DNA from: Ehretia macrophylla
Lineage: Eukaryota > Streptophyta > Magnoliopsida > Boraginales > Ehretiaceae
DNA: 64,000 nt
Direction of reading: 5' to 3'
Assembly: GCA_037974665.1 (NCBI GenBank)
Contig: CM075768.1
Span: forward strand, 14,127,001-14,191,000
Part shown: piece after piece, positions 22,875 to 34,790 of the stretch
Layout: every line of letters starts with the position of its first letter
Numbering within the stretch: position 1 is the stretch's first letter
Position numbers and translations under genes: made by a program
Notes under the pieces: model-generated
Databases searched by the model: none
Told to the model about the DNA's origin: nothing
The model's input: the letters and a program-made list of their open reading frames with translations, nothing else

Positions 22875-22902
22875 GGGGGGGGGGGGGGGGGGGGGGGGGG
22901 GG
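22875..22902. repeat. 28-bp poly-G homopolymer
   Basis: An uninterrupted run of 28 G on the plus strand. Such runs are unstable and form G-quadruplexes. The length given may also reflect assembly or sequencing error. Confidence 0.9.
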
Positions 22903-23915
22903 AGGGATTTTAAATGTTTTCAAAGTTTTTAAAGTTTTAAAGCTTGATTTGGTTATGGAATCATATACTTGTGCTACTTTTGTTAAATGAGCATTGAACT
23001 TCATATGTTGATAAAAGTGAGTTGTATGTTGAATTTATGGCTACATATATGGTTAATCTTTGTTCTTAGCTTGAGTATGAAGTCTATGCTATATATATAT
23101 GAGTTGGGTTCATGATTTTGTGGCTTAGAAGCAAGATTGATGGGAGTTTTTGTATGTTTATGTGGCTGTCCGAAAATTCCAGCAAAGACTTCATGCTTTA
23201 AATGTTGAAATTTTGACTAAATGCAAGGTTATTCTTTGTTCTAAACTTGATTATAAAGTGTATACTATATGTATATAAGTGTATATATGATTTCATGCCT
23301 TGAGAAGCATAAATGATAGAATTTTGGTGTAAAAGTGGTAGCTACCTAGATTTTCCAGCTTTGGCGCCAATCTTGTGTCTTGCTTGCTAGCCTTGCTCTA
23401 TGCTTGATTATGTTGTGCTAGTGCACTTGTATTGCATTATAAGTTGGATAATATGTTGGCTAGAAGCTAATGCACTTGTATTGCATTATAATTTGGTTAA
23501 GTGTTGATTATATGCTAGTTGCTAAATGTTGTTGAGGTTATGTACTATTGAGTTCTGTTGAAGTTAATCCATGGAAGTGCTTAGGTGCAAAGCTACTTGC
23601 TAATGGAAGTAGTTAAGTGTTCAAATGTGTTTATATTGCATTATAAGTTGGTTAATTGTTGATTATATGCTAGTTGTTAGTTGATGAAAGTTATGTGTTA
23701 TTGAATGCTATTGAGGTTAAATTATGGAAATGCTCACGAGTAATACTAAGTACTATTGGAAAATGGAATCGAAATGTGCATATTCCTCTATGTCAAGATA
23801 TGGATTGATTTCATGTACATACAAGTGTACATATAGTGTTTATGCGTGTCCATGTCTATGTTAATAGGATTTGTACTATTATCAACATGGACTTTATTAT
23901 TTCAAGTCAATTTAT

Positions 23916-24545
23916 TGAGTTTGATGGTGATAAGGACGAAAAAGTGGGCCAACAAGATTTGGACACATGTGTGGTTGCCCAACATGATCTCATCTAGGTA
24001 AAGAAAATGGTCTCAAGAAAGAGCTATCACTTGGACAGATAGCTTGATGATATTAGTTGTTCGAATCGAGGTGAGAATAACCACTTAGACACACCACTAC
24101 CGCTAGGTTAAGCATGGCCTTGCAAAAAATGACGGACATCTATTTAGCATTTAATGCACCCTATGCTTTTATCAGAAAAGCAATGTGTAGGATTAAAAGA
24201 CCTATGCACCAGCCACCAAACTTGAATAATCCAAAAAAGTAACCTGGTGAATATAAATATCCTCTCACTAGCACTTGTAGAAGGTAACTCATCTTAATGC
24301 ACACACTTCCTTACTCTATTAGATATTTTCTTACTTTTCGAGAATTAAATAATCTGATTTGAGTGCCAAAGCATATCCTACAAGATTAAGCCTATTTCCT
24401 TCTTGCAAGTCAACATATCTATCTGCCTCAACTCACTAATCCATCTAGCCCGGGCTTCACCTTAATAGGTTGACACCGTTTATAGAACGTTCTCTTTATC
24501 CTACTGAGTACACAATCGTCTGTACTAGAAACCACAATCCAGTAA
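23916..24545 (+). repeat. 5' LTR of a decayed Ty3/gypsy element
   Basis: Aligns by eye with 27,728-28,144 plus 34,430-34,790. Shared blocks include 'ggttaagcatggccttgc' (24,110 and 28,057), 'ccacttagacac' and 'tataaatatcc' followed by 'tcactagcac' (24,255 and 34,468). The TATA-like 'tataaatat' fits an LTR promoter. Divergence is high, so the pair is old. Exact ends are not visible. Confidence 0.65.
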
Positions 24546-26459
24546 GGGAATGTCTTTATCTCACCCCATCAGAATAATTTCCAATACTAGATGAGAAATA
24601 TGCCAAAGTCCCAAGCCCAAGACAAGTGTCATTCCCGAGAACCACTTTAGCACCCTTTATGTTGCAACCAAAAGTAGAAGAACAAATGGCCATATTTGCT
24701 AATATACTGGATTGCATGCAAGAAGTAGCGACCGAATGTTGTCAAATATGAGGGAAGCCCTTCCTGGCACCTCTAGGTTATATACTTTCATCAATGATAC
24801 CCCCCAATCCAGCCAGTAGGAGGATATCCCCCCGAGTAGGCAGGACGATGGCCAAGGTTCCTCTAACCTAGACATTTATAATGGACCTATTGCAATAAAT
24901 AAGGTGTTGAGGTCCAAAAGATTATCCTATAGCTTTGGGGGACATAGTGAACACAATTTGGAGAACATGCCAGAGAGGTAGTGAACTAGAAAAACCCCAA
25001 CTCTCAAGCAACAACCCTTCTTTGACAATATCATGTCTTAACCAATTCTTTTTGGTTTTGAGTTATTGCAGCTACCCACATATAATACGTTGGTAGACCT
25101 AAACGATTATATCTTGACCTTTTACCATATAATGATGTTTCAAAGGGTCCTAAATGTCAAGTGTAGAGCATTCCTGACCACATTAATCGAAGTAGCTCGA
25201 AGATGGTTCTCGTGTCTTCTTGAGAAGTCGATGTTTAACTTTAAGAAGTTGGTAGTGGCTTCCATCATTGCTTTTCCAACAACAAGAAACCCCTAAATCA
25301 TGTATCTCTTTCCTTACTATCTGGCAGTAGAAAGAAAAATCCTTGAGAGAATACACGATGCATCACAATAAGTCTTCACTTGATATCCTTGACTTTCATC
25401 AATCAATGACTTAGTTCTACGTGCTATGTTGTATATTCTCCAACTTGTCGAAATAACCTATGAACTTGGATAATCTGATGGGGAGGACGACAAACCTATT
25501 GCGAACAAATAGAGGTATACGGCAAAGTCGCCAGATGTGCAGAAGTAGGAGGCCAAGGAAGATAACAAGTCTCGAGATGGCGGTAAAGGAAAAGTCGAGC
25601 AAAAGAGTTCTAATCCCTCACAGTGGTTTGAAAAATACACATCTTTAAACACTCCAAGGTCTCAGATCTTCTTGGAGATCGAAGACGAAAGAAATTTGAA
25701 GTGGCCTCCAAAGCCATTTTTTAACCCCAACAAGAGTAACCAAAAGAAGTATTATTGGTCTACAGAGATCATGACCATACTATTCGTCAACACAAATATG
25801 TCAAGGACGAGATTGAGATTCTTATCTAAAAAAGGAAATTGAACCACTACGTAGCCAAAGGTTAGAACAATGATCAAGACAAGCATAAAAAAAGTAGAGG
25901 CTCGAGGTGTTAAATGTCATTATTAGAGGCCTAGTGACTCGGGACGAAAGCCATTTGGGAAGAAATAAGTACTCTAAGGACTTACATTGTAGGCCCAAGC
26001 TAAGAGACTAAAGTTCAAAGGTGGGCTACTTTTTACCAAGGCAAGCTGGGAGGGGGTCAAGGTGCCAAAAGATGACTTGCTGATATCACTTGGTGAACTA
26101 TTTGCTAAAATGGGTCTTGGTGGATACAGGTAACTTTACAACATTTTTATTATGTGATGCTTTCAAGAAGCTTGGCTTAAACCGAGGGAGAAATGAAATG
26201 AAAGCAAACGGAAAGGATGAAGAACGTACCTAGCTTTCCTACCTAAATGAATAAAGGAATTAAAGTGTACAAAGATTTGAAAAAGCTCCCAACCCAAATG
26301 AAGATTTGAATCAATGAAAAAGCTTGGCCCGCTGGAATATTCTAATGAGGAAATAAGAGTAATTTTTTTTTACAAAAGCCTTTATAAGGAAAAGAGAGAG
26401 AAAAAGGGCGCAAGAAGATCAAGATGCAGGAAATTCAAACACCAATCTCAGGATACCAA
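24546..26459 (+). pseudogene. Ty3/gypsy gag and protease remnant
   Basis: At 25,066-25,296 the translation contains 'KCRAFLTTLIEVARRWFSCL', matching the core of the Retrotrans_gag domain ('CRAF..TL.G.A..WF..L'). At 26,114-26,176 'VLVDTGNFTTFLL' followed by 'DAFKKLGL' matches a gypsy retropepsin, with the catalytic Asp-Thr-Gly at 26,123-26,131. No reverse transcriptase or integrase follows: the element is cut by the LTR at 26,460. Between the two domains the frames are broken. The gag motif is of the Tat/Athila type. Confidence 0.65.
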
Positions 26460-27727
26460 TGTATTAGGGAAAATATACTTAAGAGAGGGGTGAATTTAGT
26501 ATGATATCAAATAACTACCAATTTAAAATTTTACTAAAGGCAACAAATGATCCAATAAAGCTTACTTTAGCAATTTATCAAACACTTAGTATGCAATAGT
26601 ATAGTAATGTGAGTTTGGCAATAAATCAAACACAAGAAAGGCACAATATGTAAAAGTAAAGAGAGATCGAACACAGCGACTTTTAGGTAGTTTTCTAATC
26701 TACATCCACCACCTAAGGTCTTCTCCTCTTTGAACTCTTGAATGTTCAATGATTTGTAAGTGATAGCTCAATAAATGTGATAGCAAAGTGTTTTGAATGA
26801 TATTAAAGTTCTTAAACAATTGCGTATGAATGAAATAGGTAAGTAGTGCAAATAGGGTGTTTGGAAATATATAGAAAAACTTTCTACTGGCTAGCTAACG
26901 GCTAGTTTTTTCAAAAGTTGGTTGAAGAGCCGATTGAGTATCTCAACGGCTTAGCTCGTTCGACTTGGTCATGGTTGTTTCTGGAAAAACTAGTTGAGGG
27001 AAGTCGGTCAAGGACCTCGACCGATTTGTTTCATCCGACTTGTTCCTGAGTCTTCTATAAAGGCCAATTGAGGGAAGTCAGTCTAAGGCCTTGACCAGCT
27101 GGTTCTTCCAGCTTTGCCTTGAGTCGATTGTAAAGTCGATTGAGTAGACCGGTTGAATATCTCATCGACTTGCTTCACCTGGCTTGCTTCAACCGGCTTG
27201 TCCAGTGTGCAACCAAAACAAGTGAAAAGACAAGTTTGAGATCAATTTTAAGATAAAACCAAGTAAGGAAATACAAACCCATTTAAAAGCTTTTTTGACA
27301 CTTACTTTAACATTTTTTAAATCAAGGATAAGTTCAAAATTATTTTAAAGTGCATTTTGAAAAAATGATTTAGAAGATCGTTTAACCATATTATTGATCT
27401 TTACTGGCTAATGCTAAGGCAAATGACATTATCAAGTCACTGCCCCTTATGTCGCCACGTTGTCTCCATCCTTATGACGACACTTTATCTTCATCTCTTC
27501 AAGTCTTGAACTTCAAATTGTTCATCTTTGCATTCTTCAAGCTTTGATGTCAAAGGATGAATCTTCATGAACTTGGTCCATTTATAGCTCGTCATGCTTT
27601 CACCATTGTTACTCTATATTTAACCATTCTTAGACATACTCAAGCATAATATGGAGTTAGATAAAGATTAACATAATTAAGATTTTATTTATCATCAAAA
27701 TACTCGATTTATGGCCTTAGGCCAACA
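26460..27727 (-). mobile_element. Copia LTR (SIRE/Maximus-like), minus strand
   Basis: Read on the minus strand it starts 'tgttggcctaaggcc', continues 'attttgatgataaataaa', and ends 'cccctctcttaagtatattt...aataca', phrases common to SIRE/Maximus-type LTRs. The next minus-strand bases, 'ttggtatcctgag', look like a mutated Met-tRNA primer site, so this is a 5' LTR with a small internal stub rather than a clean solo LTR. 1,268 bp, non-coding, inserted into the gypsy relic. No target duplication is visible. Confidence 0.6.
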
Positions 27728-28144
27728 CAATGGAAGCAACACGTGGCTTAAGGATTAAAAGCATTATGAATAAATCTAGGAGTGATGCTTAATATGACCC
27801 TGGGAGTTAGAGAAATAGTAGTCTAACGTGGTTACCTCCGCTATGATTCCTTTGGCCCAAGCTAGGTGGACTAATAGAATTAGGGAGAAAATAATAAGGT
27901 CAAAAGATACGAGCAATAAGATTTGGACCCATGGCATGATCTCCCTACTCGACCCCATCTGGGTAGGGAAAACAATCTCAAGGAATAGTTGGTACTTGGC
28001 TAGATAGCCTGACGATATTAGCCAATGACCACTTAGACACGCTACCTCCACCAGGTTAAGCATGGCCTTGCCGAAAATCATAGACATCCAGTCAACATTT
28101 AATACGTCCTATGCTTGTGTTAGGAAAGCAGCGTGTAGGGGCAG
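27728..28144 (+). repeat. 3' LTR of the gypsy relic, first part
   Basis: Colinear with 23,940-24,200. The alignment stops at 28,144, where a copia LTR begins, and resumes at about 34,430. Confidence 0.65.
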
Positions 28145-28582
28145 TGTTGGAATATTTCTCCATTATGTGGGCTACCGTTAATTATTTTTGGTTTTATAAA
28201 ATAAGCTGGATAACTAATTCATGGAAATTGGGTTGTAATCATATTATTTTTTAAGCCCACCTCATAAATCCATATACGATTAATTGTGTGTAGGCCTGTA
28301 TATTTTAACTAAGCCTTTTATAGGAGGGTCCGTTGGAATAATTATAAATATATGACTATGTCCCCTCTCCTACTCTAGCCCTAAAATTAATTGTTCCCAT
28401 AAACGTTACTTGTTCCTGGATAGAGCAAGGAAGATGAAGACCTACATCAGTGATCATGTAACGATTACAAGCTGCTTTCGTTATGGCTCAAACAGGTATG
28501 TATTCCGTTGCTACATATATTCGAGAATTGTGTTGTAAAATGATACATATTGGAATACATATATTTTATATGTGCTTATATG
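28145..28582 (+). repeat. 5' LTR of the decayed copia element
   Basis: Starts 'tgttggaat' and ends just before a primer-binding site. An internal 'ttggaatacatatat' echoes the start. The end base is uncertain. Confidence 0.6.
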
Positions 28583-28583
28583 T

Positions 28584-28596
28584 GGTATCAGAGCCA
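28584..28596 (+). other. Primer-binding site (tRNA-iMet) of the decayed copia element
   Basis: 'tggtatcagagcc' follows the LTR and is an intact match to the usual copia primer site, although the element's genes are ruined. Confidence 0.8.
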
Positions 28597-28689
28597 ATTA
28601 TGTATGATTTTCAGCCATTAAATTAAAAGAATTTCGTAATACTTGTTTGGCTTTGTATAAGCGATAAAAGTTCTTAATTTAATTCATGA

Positions 28690-30120
28690 TTATATTTTAT
28701 TGTTTGATAAGAATGCAAAATATCAAAATTTTCTCCCTTAATGTTTAATCTTTTACACCTATTTGATGCCTAAATACATTCATTATTTTTATATTTTGAT
28801 TTAGGATGCAAATGGAGGCATTAAGTGCAAAACGAAGTTAAATCGCGCAATTTTGGACAACTCCGACATTGTTACGTTTGTTGCGCATAACTCTCTCATC
28901 CGAGCTCCAATTGAGGCGATTCAAGATGTTCTAGAAAGCCAAGAAGAAGATCTACAACATTCATGTTTTGAGTTTTGAGAGATACTGGATGCATCTAGTC
29001 GAAATTGGATGTGAAGTTGCTTCACCTGTGCTATTTAACATTCTGAAATGTTCTTTATCTAGAAGCTTCTAGATGATGGTGGAGGATGTTGTGCACGAAA
29101 ATTCTAACTATTTTAGCTATCCTAATTATATTAGGACTTTTCTAGTTGTTTTAGGCTTTTCTAGTTATATTAGGATTTTACTTTACCTTATCTTTAGTAT
29201 TTCCCTTATTATGTTTAGATTAGGATTCCATTATTTTGTAGGTTTCACAAACTATAAATAAGGGGAAAAATCATAAGATTGGGATGACCTCTTTTTCTCT
29301 CCTCTTATTTTTTGAGTTTTCTTCATGCTTCTGCGTGGCTAAACTTTTATTCTTGCTTGAAGGAAACTGAAGCCTTGGAATCAAGAAAACTGTGAGATCT
29401 AATTAGTTTTTATTGTTCAATTTATGCTTTAAGTATTGAATGTTCTTATGTGTTAATTTATGATTATCTCATTTGATTGCTAAGAGGCCTAATAGTATAT
29501 TATTCGTTATAATCTATTACTGAGTTAGATATCCAATCTGTAATTGTTTGATCCCTCTAACTTACGAAGCAACTAGGATTTAATGATTTGCTACGTCAGG
29601 AATTATTAGATGTTAAGAAGAACGTTCAACTAAATTAAATGCAACCGCTTGTGCTTGTGTTGTTTAGCTTCATCAATCTCTCTAATTCTTAAGGTTGCTA
29701 CTAGATTAAATTTTTAGCGTGTGACAAAGGTTGTTTAGTAGTTAGGGTTAATTAGGGCGTGTATATTCTGATTAACTACAATTAAGGAGAGATAATAAAA
29801 TAATTCCAACGATGAATATTTAAAGTTTGAATTGATATATACTTGCATTAATGATCAGTTACAAGATTCTGATGGTGGATGTTAACTTAGACCAAGGTTT
29901 GTTCTTTTGAATAATTTCGACACTTTAATTTGAATTGTTTTTGGTTATCTTTCTCTTTCTTACATTAAACTCAACCTTCCCCGCCTAACTTGTTCACGTA
30001 ACATAAAATTAAGATAGATACTCTCTGTGAGAATGATCCCTCGCACTACTACATTCATCTTTAGGAGTATAGGTTTTATTTTTGGTTGCCTACGATAGCA
30101 CACCATTGTTTCATGAAATT
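28690..30120 (+). mobile_element. Non-coding LTR-like segment with a TATA box
   Basis: Contains 'actataaataagggg' at 29,251-29,265, a T/C-rich leader after it, and near 30,020 the phrase 'tctctgtgagaatgatccc', which I know from the leader/LTR junction of Tat- and Athila-type gypsy elements. The flanking sequence on both sides looks like one continuous copia leader. There is no gene. Boundaries are approximate and no duplication is seen. Confidence 0.4.
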
Positions 30121-30617
30121 GATTTAGAGCTTTCATAAACCTCCTTTTGCTCTTTCGTTTAATATATGTAACATGTTATTTATTGTGATTAATATGTTAC
30201 TATATAAGTTTGAATTTTCGAATTTCTTGAGTATATTGCATGATTGATTATATATGCTCACTGATTCGGATTTATTTAGCAATATATATGATCTGTAATT
30301 GTAGATTATTACTAGAAATTATTTGTATGGTTGAAAAGATTAAAAACCCTAATTTTTGGATTTAAAACCAAGGGTTACGTATAATCCAGCAAAAACTAAT
30401 AATTAATTCATGAAACTAATGCCCAAATTGAATTCCTTGGTATTAAAAACCTAGGATCAGGCTATTTAATTTGGAAAAATAGATCAGATATGAGGTTTTT
30501 ACATTTTTGATTTAGTTTCAAGCTTTAACGGGCCACAGCGGCCCGACGAAAGGTTGATGGCGACTCCTGTGATTTAGGGTTTGTATTTAATACCTTCGGT
30601 TTTGTTTCTAATGTGGT

Positions 30618-31356
30618 GGTTGTCGTAGTGGTTAAATATAAGTATAAATTCTATGAGTTTATGGGTTCGAGTCTCTACAGAGTGTAGGCTTTTTTATTTT
30701 GTTTCAGCTACTAGTGAACAAACCAAACTAAGTCGCAGTATATATATAAATTAGTTGTATCTTGGTTACATCAACAGCTTAGCGTTGTTGGTTAAGTGCT
30801 TGGATAATAAGGCATATGTCGTGAGTTCAAAACCTAGTAGTTATACAATTATTTTTATTTCCTTCGCTTATGAATATAGGTTGGAGTCTAGGCAACTCCA
30901 TGAATTTAATATGTTATTTTTCCAGCAGCTTTCTCTTGGAAACAATAGAAGGTTTTAATGATAAATAAAGTTTCCTTTTGTAATAAGTGTTAGGCCTACA
31001 TTGATGGTAAGATTTTCATTACCATATGCATGTCATGTGTTCAACTCTTGGCAATAACAAAATTTTATTTTGCATTAAAATTGGTAGAGACCAGACTTAA
31101 AAGAATTAATGTTGCTTTTTGTTACCAAAGTCATGATAGCTTAGTGGTTAGAGATGTACCTTGTTATCTGTTCACCTTGAGTTCGAATCTTTGCAGTTGT
31201 CATACTATTGTTATTATTTTTGTTTTCAAATAGTTACAAAAATGGAGCAGTTACTGTTCTTATTAAAATCAACTTCTTAGTTCAAGTTGTTAAGCTAGCT
31301 TAGCTGGTTAGATGTGCATATAAATGCTTGAGGTTTTGGGTTCAATTCCTATTAGG
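30618..31356 (+). repeat. Array of five degenerate tRNA-like modules
   Basis: Five segments of 60-75 nt each pair an A-box-like stretch with a B-box-like stretch: 30,620-30,680 ('tagtggttaa'; 'gggttcgagtct'), 30,768-30,840 ('gttggttaag'; 'gtgagttcaaaac'), 30,988-31,052 (weak A-box; 'gtgttcaactct'), 31,132-31,196 ('tagcttagtggttagag'; 'gagttcgaatct') and 31,293-31,356 ('agcttagctggttagatg'; 'gggttcaattcct'). B-boxes are spaced 143-214 bp. Spacers share phrases such as 'agcttt(c)tcttggaaa..ata(g)aagg'. None can fold into a full functional tRNA by eye, because the acceptor stems are poor. They lie in the leader of a copia relic. Confidence 0.6.
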
Positions 31357-31399
31357 TACATTTATTTTGCAGTAGTTTTCTTTTGGAAAATAAAAGAAG

Positions 31400-32459
31400 G
31401 GTCACGTTTGGCACTAGGTTTTGTTTTTTGTAATCTAGCCTTTGAAATTAATTTGCACAACCAAACAGCGCCTTAATTTAAAAGGAAGGGACTTGTTTGG
31501 CTAGAGTGACTTTCTAGCAAAATAAATAGCTTCAAAATTGTATGAAACCAAGCATTGCCTTATTTTAGGTGTGGAATGATATGTTTGGCTAGAGGACATC
31601 TAATAAATTCCTATTAGTGTATAATTTTTCACACATATCAAATAGAACGTTATCACTTTCTTTTGTTTGGTAATATTTAATTGGCCTTCTTCAAATATTA
31701 TATTGTGTGCATAATTCTTCATGATAATTTGAATTATGGCCAAACAAATATTATATTGTGTGCATAATTTGGACCTCTAAATTGAATGAAAATTTGTAAT
31801 TTTCTTAATTTAACTTGGAATTTTATGTACACTTATTTGTTTTATGTGCGTCAAATGTGCTATATTGGATAAAAGAAATTTGTTCAAGTTTATGGTCAAA
31901 TGCAATTTTATACTTATCACATAGACACGTTATATTGAAGTGTTTCATATTGTGTGATTAATTGCATGCATGACAGTTTCATTTATGTTAGACACTAGTT
32001 TTTCCAATGAGTTGACAACATAGGTTTGATTGAGCGAAATTCACCAAAGTGACTAGTCTAATTAAATCTATGGCTTTTCTCATATTGGTTGGAAAACTAC
32101 CATGGTAAAGTGCTCAATGATCACCCAAAGGAGGTCATTATACGACTTTAGCCAGGTAGTACGAACATAAAGTATGGGTCAAGATTATACTATTGTTAGG
32201 GAGTTCAATTGCCTAAAGGTGATTGACCTTTTCTTTCAGTAGGATTATTTCATTGGCGCTTTATGTTAGAAGGGTACCTATTTACATATTATGTTTCTTG
32301 CCCAAAGGTGGGGATGTAATGATGTGCTTGAGCTCTTTCGTTTGAAGTGCTATTTTATTAGCTAACATTGTATTTTCCTTGAACAGTTTCTTTTGCTTTC
32401 AATAATGTGAATACTACTTTAGTTCTTGAATGGACAAAATTTTAATAAGTTGAAGGTAC
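31400..32459. other. Leader-like non-coding DNA of the copia relic
   Basis: AT-rich, without coding motifs. A phrase 'aatattatattgtgtgcataat' type repeat occurs twice (near 31,688 and 31,748). Presumably part of the nested copia element between its primer site and gag. Confidence 0.4.
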
Positions 32460-34100
32460 ACATTTGCATTGTTTGTTTCCAACCCTAAGGACTATTATGA
32501 TAAGGCTAATACCTTAGAATTTAAGGGTCATGCTCTCAAGAAAGGTTAGGGTTCTAAAAAGGGTGGTAAGGGTTAGAATCAAAAGAGGAATCACAATGTA
32601 AGAGGTCCCAAGTCTGCTGCATTTGAAAAGAAGTGTTACTTCTGTAAATAAAAAGGTCATAAAATAGCTAATTGTGCCAAGTACAAATCATGGTTAGAGA
32701 AAAGAAAGTTGAAGAAGATAATTCACTCCTATGTTTGTTTAGAATCTATTTTAGTTGATGTTCCATTAAATATTTGAAGGATTGATAGTTGACATTTCTT
32801 TGCAAGGGTTTGAAAACAAATTGAGGCTATGTGAATTAGAGTCCGAAATTTAAGGTGGGAATAAATTTTCCATTGAAGTTGAATTTATAAGGTCTATTAG
32901 TCCGTGTTTAAAGACTAGTTTGAACTTGTTTTGAAAAACTTTGTTTTCTTTTTTGAGAAATACTTTTTATGTACTCTCTTAGACGAAATTTTATTTGTGT
33001 TTCTATTTTGAACAAGTTTCAAATTTACTATGTTTTTAACTTTGACAATGGCAAAGTGAAATTGGTTTTCTAATTCCTATGACTATTTTTGGAAAAATTT
33101 TGTTTCTGAAAAGAGTTTAATTGAAGAACTTCTTCTTTGTTGTGACATAAATGCTTAGTTAGGTCATATTTCTAATGGAAGGGTTCAGAGACTCATTAGA
33201 ATTGATATTTTTCTTTCTTTAAATTTTGGTCTTGAAACTTGTATTGGGTGCATTGGGGTAAGCTCACTAATACTAAATGAGAGTAGACTACCCATAGCTC
33301 TGACCTTTTAGAAGTAATACATAGTGGACCTTATTTGTTACATTGTGTGGTAACAAGTTTTTGTTACATTTATTGATGACTTTTCTCATTAGGATATCTT
33401 GATTTAATTAAAGAGAAATCTAAAGTTGTTTAAACTCTTTAAGATTGAAGTAAAATGCAACTTGGGAAAGTCATCAAAATTGTAAGATTTGACCTGAAGT
33501 TAAATACTTTGGTAGACATTGGGTCATTGGGCAACATATAGGACTGTTTGTCATGTACTTACAGGATTGTGGGATTGTTGCCCAATATACCATGCCTTAT
33601 AGCCCTTGACATAACAGTATGGCCAAATATACCTTTTGGGGTGAAGCCATTAGAACAACTTCCTGTACTCTTAGCCGTGTTACTAGCAAGTTTGTTCATA
33701 AAACTCCTATTGGACCTTGACTTGGGAGAAAACCTAGCTTGAATTGTTTTCTGATTTGGGGCCATCTTGGTGTAGATAAACATGTTGTGGTTTATTAGTA
33801 TCTCAAGATCAGTGGGAGTAAGTTTTTTTTCTTGAAATTTTATGTTGAGGAGATTTTGTTAGGTATAAATAATTTGAGTATGTTTTATGAGTTTAGCATT
33901 TTTGAAGACTTTCAACATGAAAGATTTTGGAGAGGTCTTTTTCACTCTTGGCATTTAGATACACCAATATAGGTCTCGTGGGCTTTTGGATCTATAACAA
34001 AAGGCTTGTTTTGATTGAGTTCTTCAATGGTTTAATATGAAGAATTGTAGGGCTTATGATATCTTTGTTAGGGTTTCCATCCAGAGGATATAATGTGAAT
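32460..34100 (+). pseudogene. Copia gag-pol remnant
   Basis: The order of small matches is that of a copia polyprotein. A zinc knuckle at 32,633-32,680 ('KCYFCK', a stop, then 'KGHKIANC') comes first. Then come a protease-like 'IDS' near 32,780, an integrase finger 'LGHISNGRVQRL' near 33,160 with 'CIGCIG' near 33,240, the integrase core 'FVTFIDDFSH' near 33,360, and a decayed 'GIVAQYTMPYSP' near 33,567-33,605. Every segment is interrupted by stops or shifts, so this is a fossil. No reverse transcriptase is recognisable. Confidence 0.6.
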
Positions 34101-34429
34101 ATTGTTTGGAAGAATAATTAGAATATCCCAACATAAATGCTATTGAAATTCAGCATGTGAGTTTTACTTTCTAAATGGATCTTCTACAGTTTATGGAAGG
34201 AAATAAGACTCGATATACATTCCTTGTATTCTTCAGATTTATGCATACAATAGCTTACCTAAAGGGGGTCATTGTGTGTGTTATTTTGGGGTGGATGAAT
34301 AGTGATAGTGAAAGTATATAGTTAAAGAAATTCCTCCATCCAAAGGGATTTATTTATGAGATTGTGCATGCTCTACTGGTTTGAGAGAATGCATGCCCTA
34401 GAGCTATTTATCTGCCTAGAGGTGATAAA

Positions 34430-34790
34430 TAGCTCACTAGATAATCTAGAGAAGCAACTTGGTGTGTATAAATATCCCCTCACTAGCACCCATTGTAGGT
34501 AACTGATCATCTTGATTGCACACAATCCTTTACTCTTTCTTCAATACTTTCTTACTTTAATTTATAGAGTTAAAAAATCTGACTTAAGCATCTAAACCTA
34601 TACTTAGGGATTGAACCCTTTTCTTTCTTTCAGGTCGGCATACTCATCCGGCTTAACAAATAATTAATCAAACCAGTCGCTATATAAAACTTAACTAATC
34701 CTTAAGAAAAAGCCCTTTATAGAATTCAATGTTTTCACAATCCATTAATCACACCAGTCATCATAACAAAACTTACCTGATCATTATGCA
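34430..34790 (+). repeat. 3' LTR of the gypsy relic, second part
   Basis: Continues the alignment to the 5' LTR from 'agataatctagagaagcaac' (compare about 24,225), through the TATA-like 'tataaatatcc' near 34,468, to about 34,790. Confidence 0.6.

Larger units (their letters stand above)
22259..23915 (+). mobile_element. Gypsy-type (Tekay-like) LTR or LTR fragment
   Basis: Begins 'tgtgagacccaaccgtg', close to starts of Tekay/Del-type LTRs and to the two other such LTRs in this window ('tgtgaaacccc' at 56,044; 'tgtgacgccc' at 62,269). The interior has the AG-rich leader-like tract seen also near 63,560-63,640. A run of partly repeated phrases such as 'cttgtattgcattata' (twice in 23,425-23,490) lies at 23,400-23,700. 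No matching end or target duplication is visible, so the right limit is a guess. Confidence 0.4.
28145..34429 (+). mobile_element. Decayed Ty1/copia element nested in the gypsy 3' LTR
   Basis: Begins with an LTR starting 'tgttggaatatttctcc' at 28,145, followed at 28,584 by the Met-tRNA primer site 'tggtatcagagcc'. A long leader, itself invaded by another LTR, runs to about 32,450, and a broken copia gag-pol occupies about 32,460-34,100. No 3' LTR is visible, so the right end is set where gypsy LTR sequence resumes. Confidence 0.65.

Noticed and set aside
22745..23004. Open frames with poly-Gly or poly-Pro
   Set aside because: Produced by the 28-G homopolymer; not a gene.
30755..31233. Functional tRNA genes
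   Set aside because: Box-like motifs are present, but acceptor stems and anticodon arms do not pair well by eye; treated as degenerate tRNA-like modules instead.
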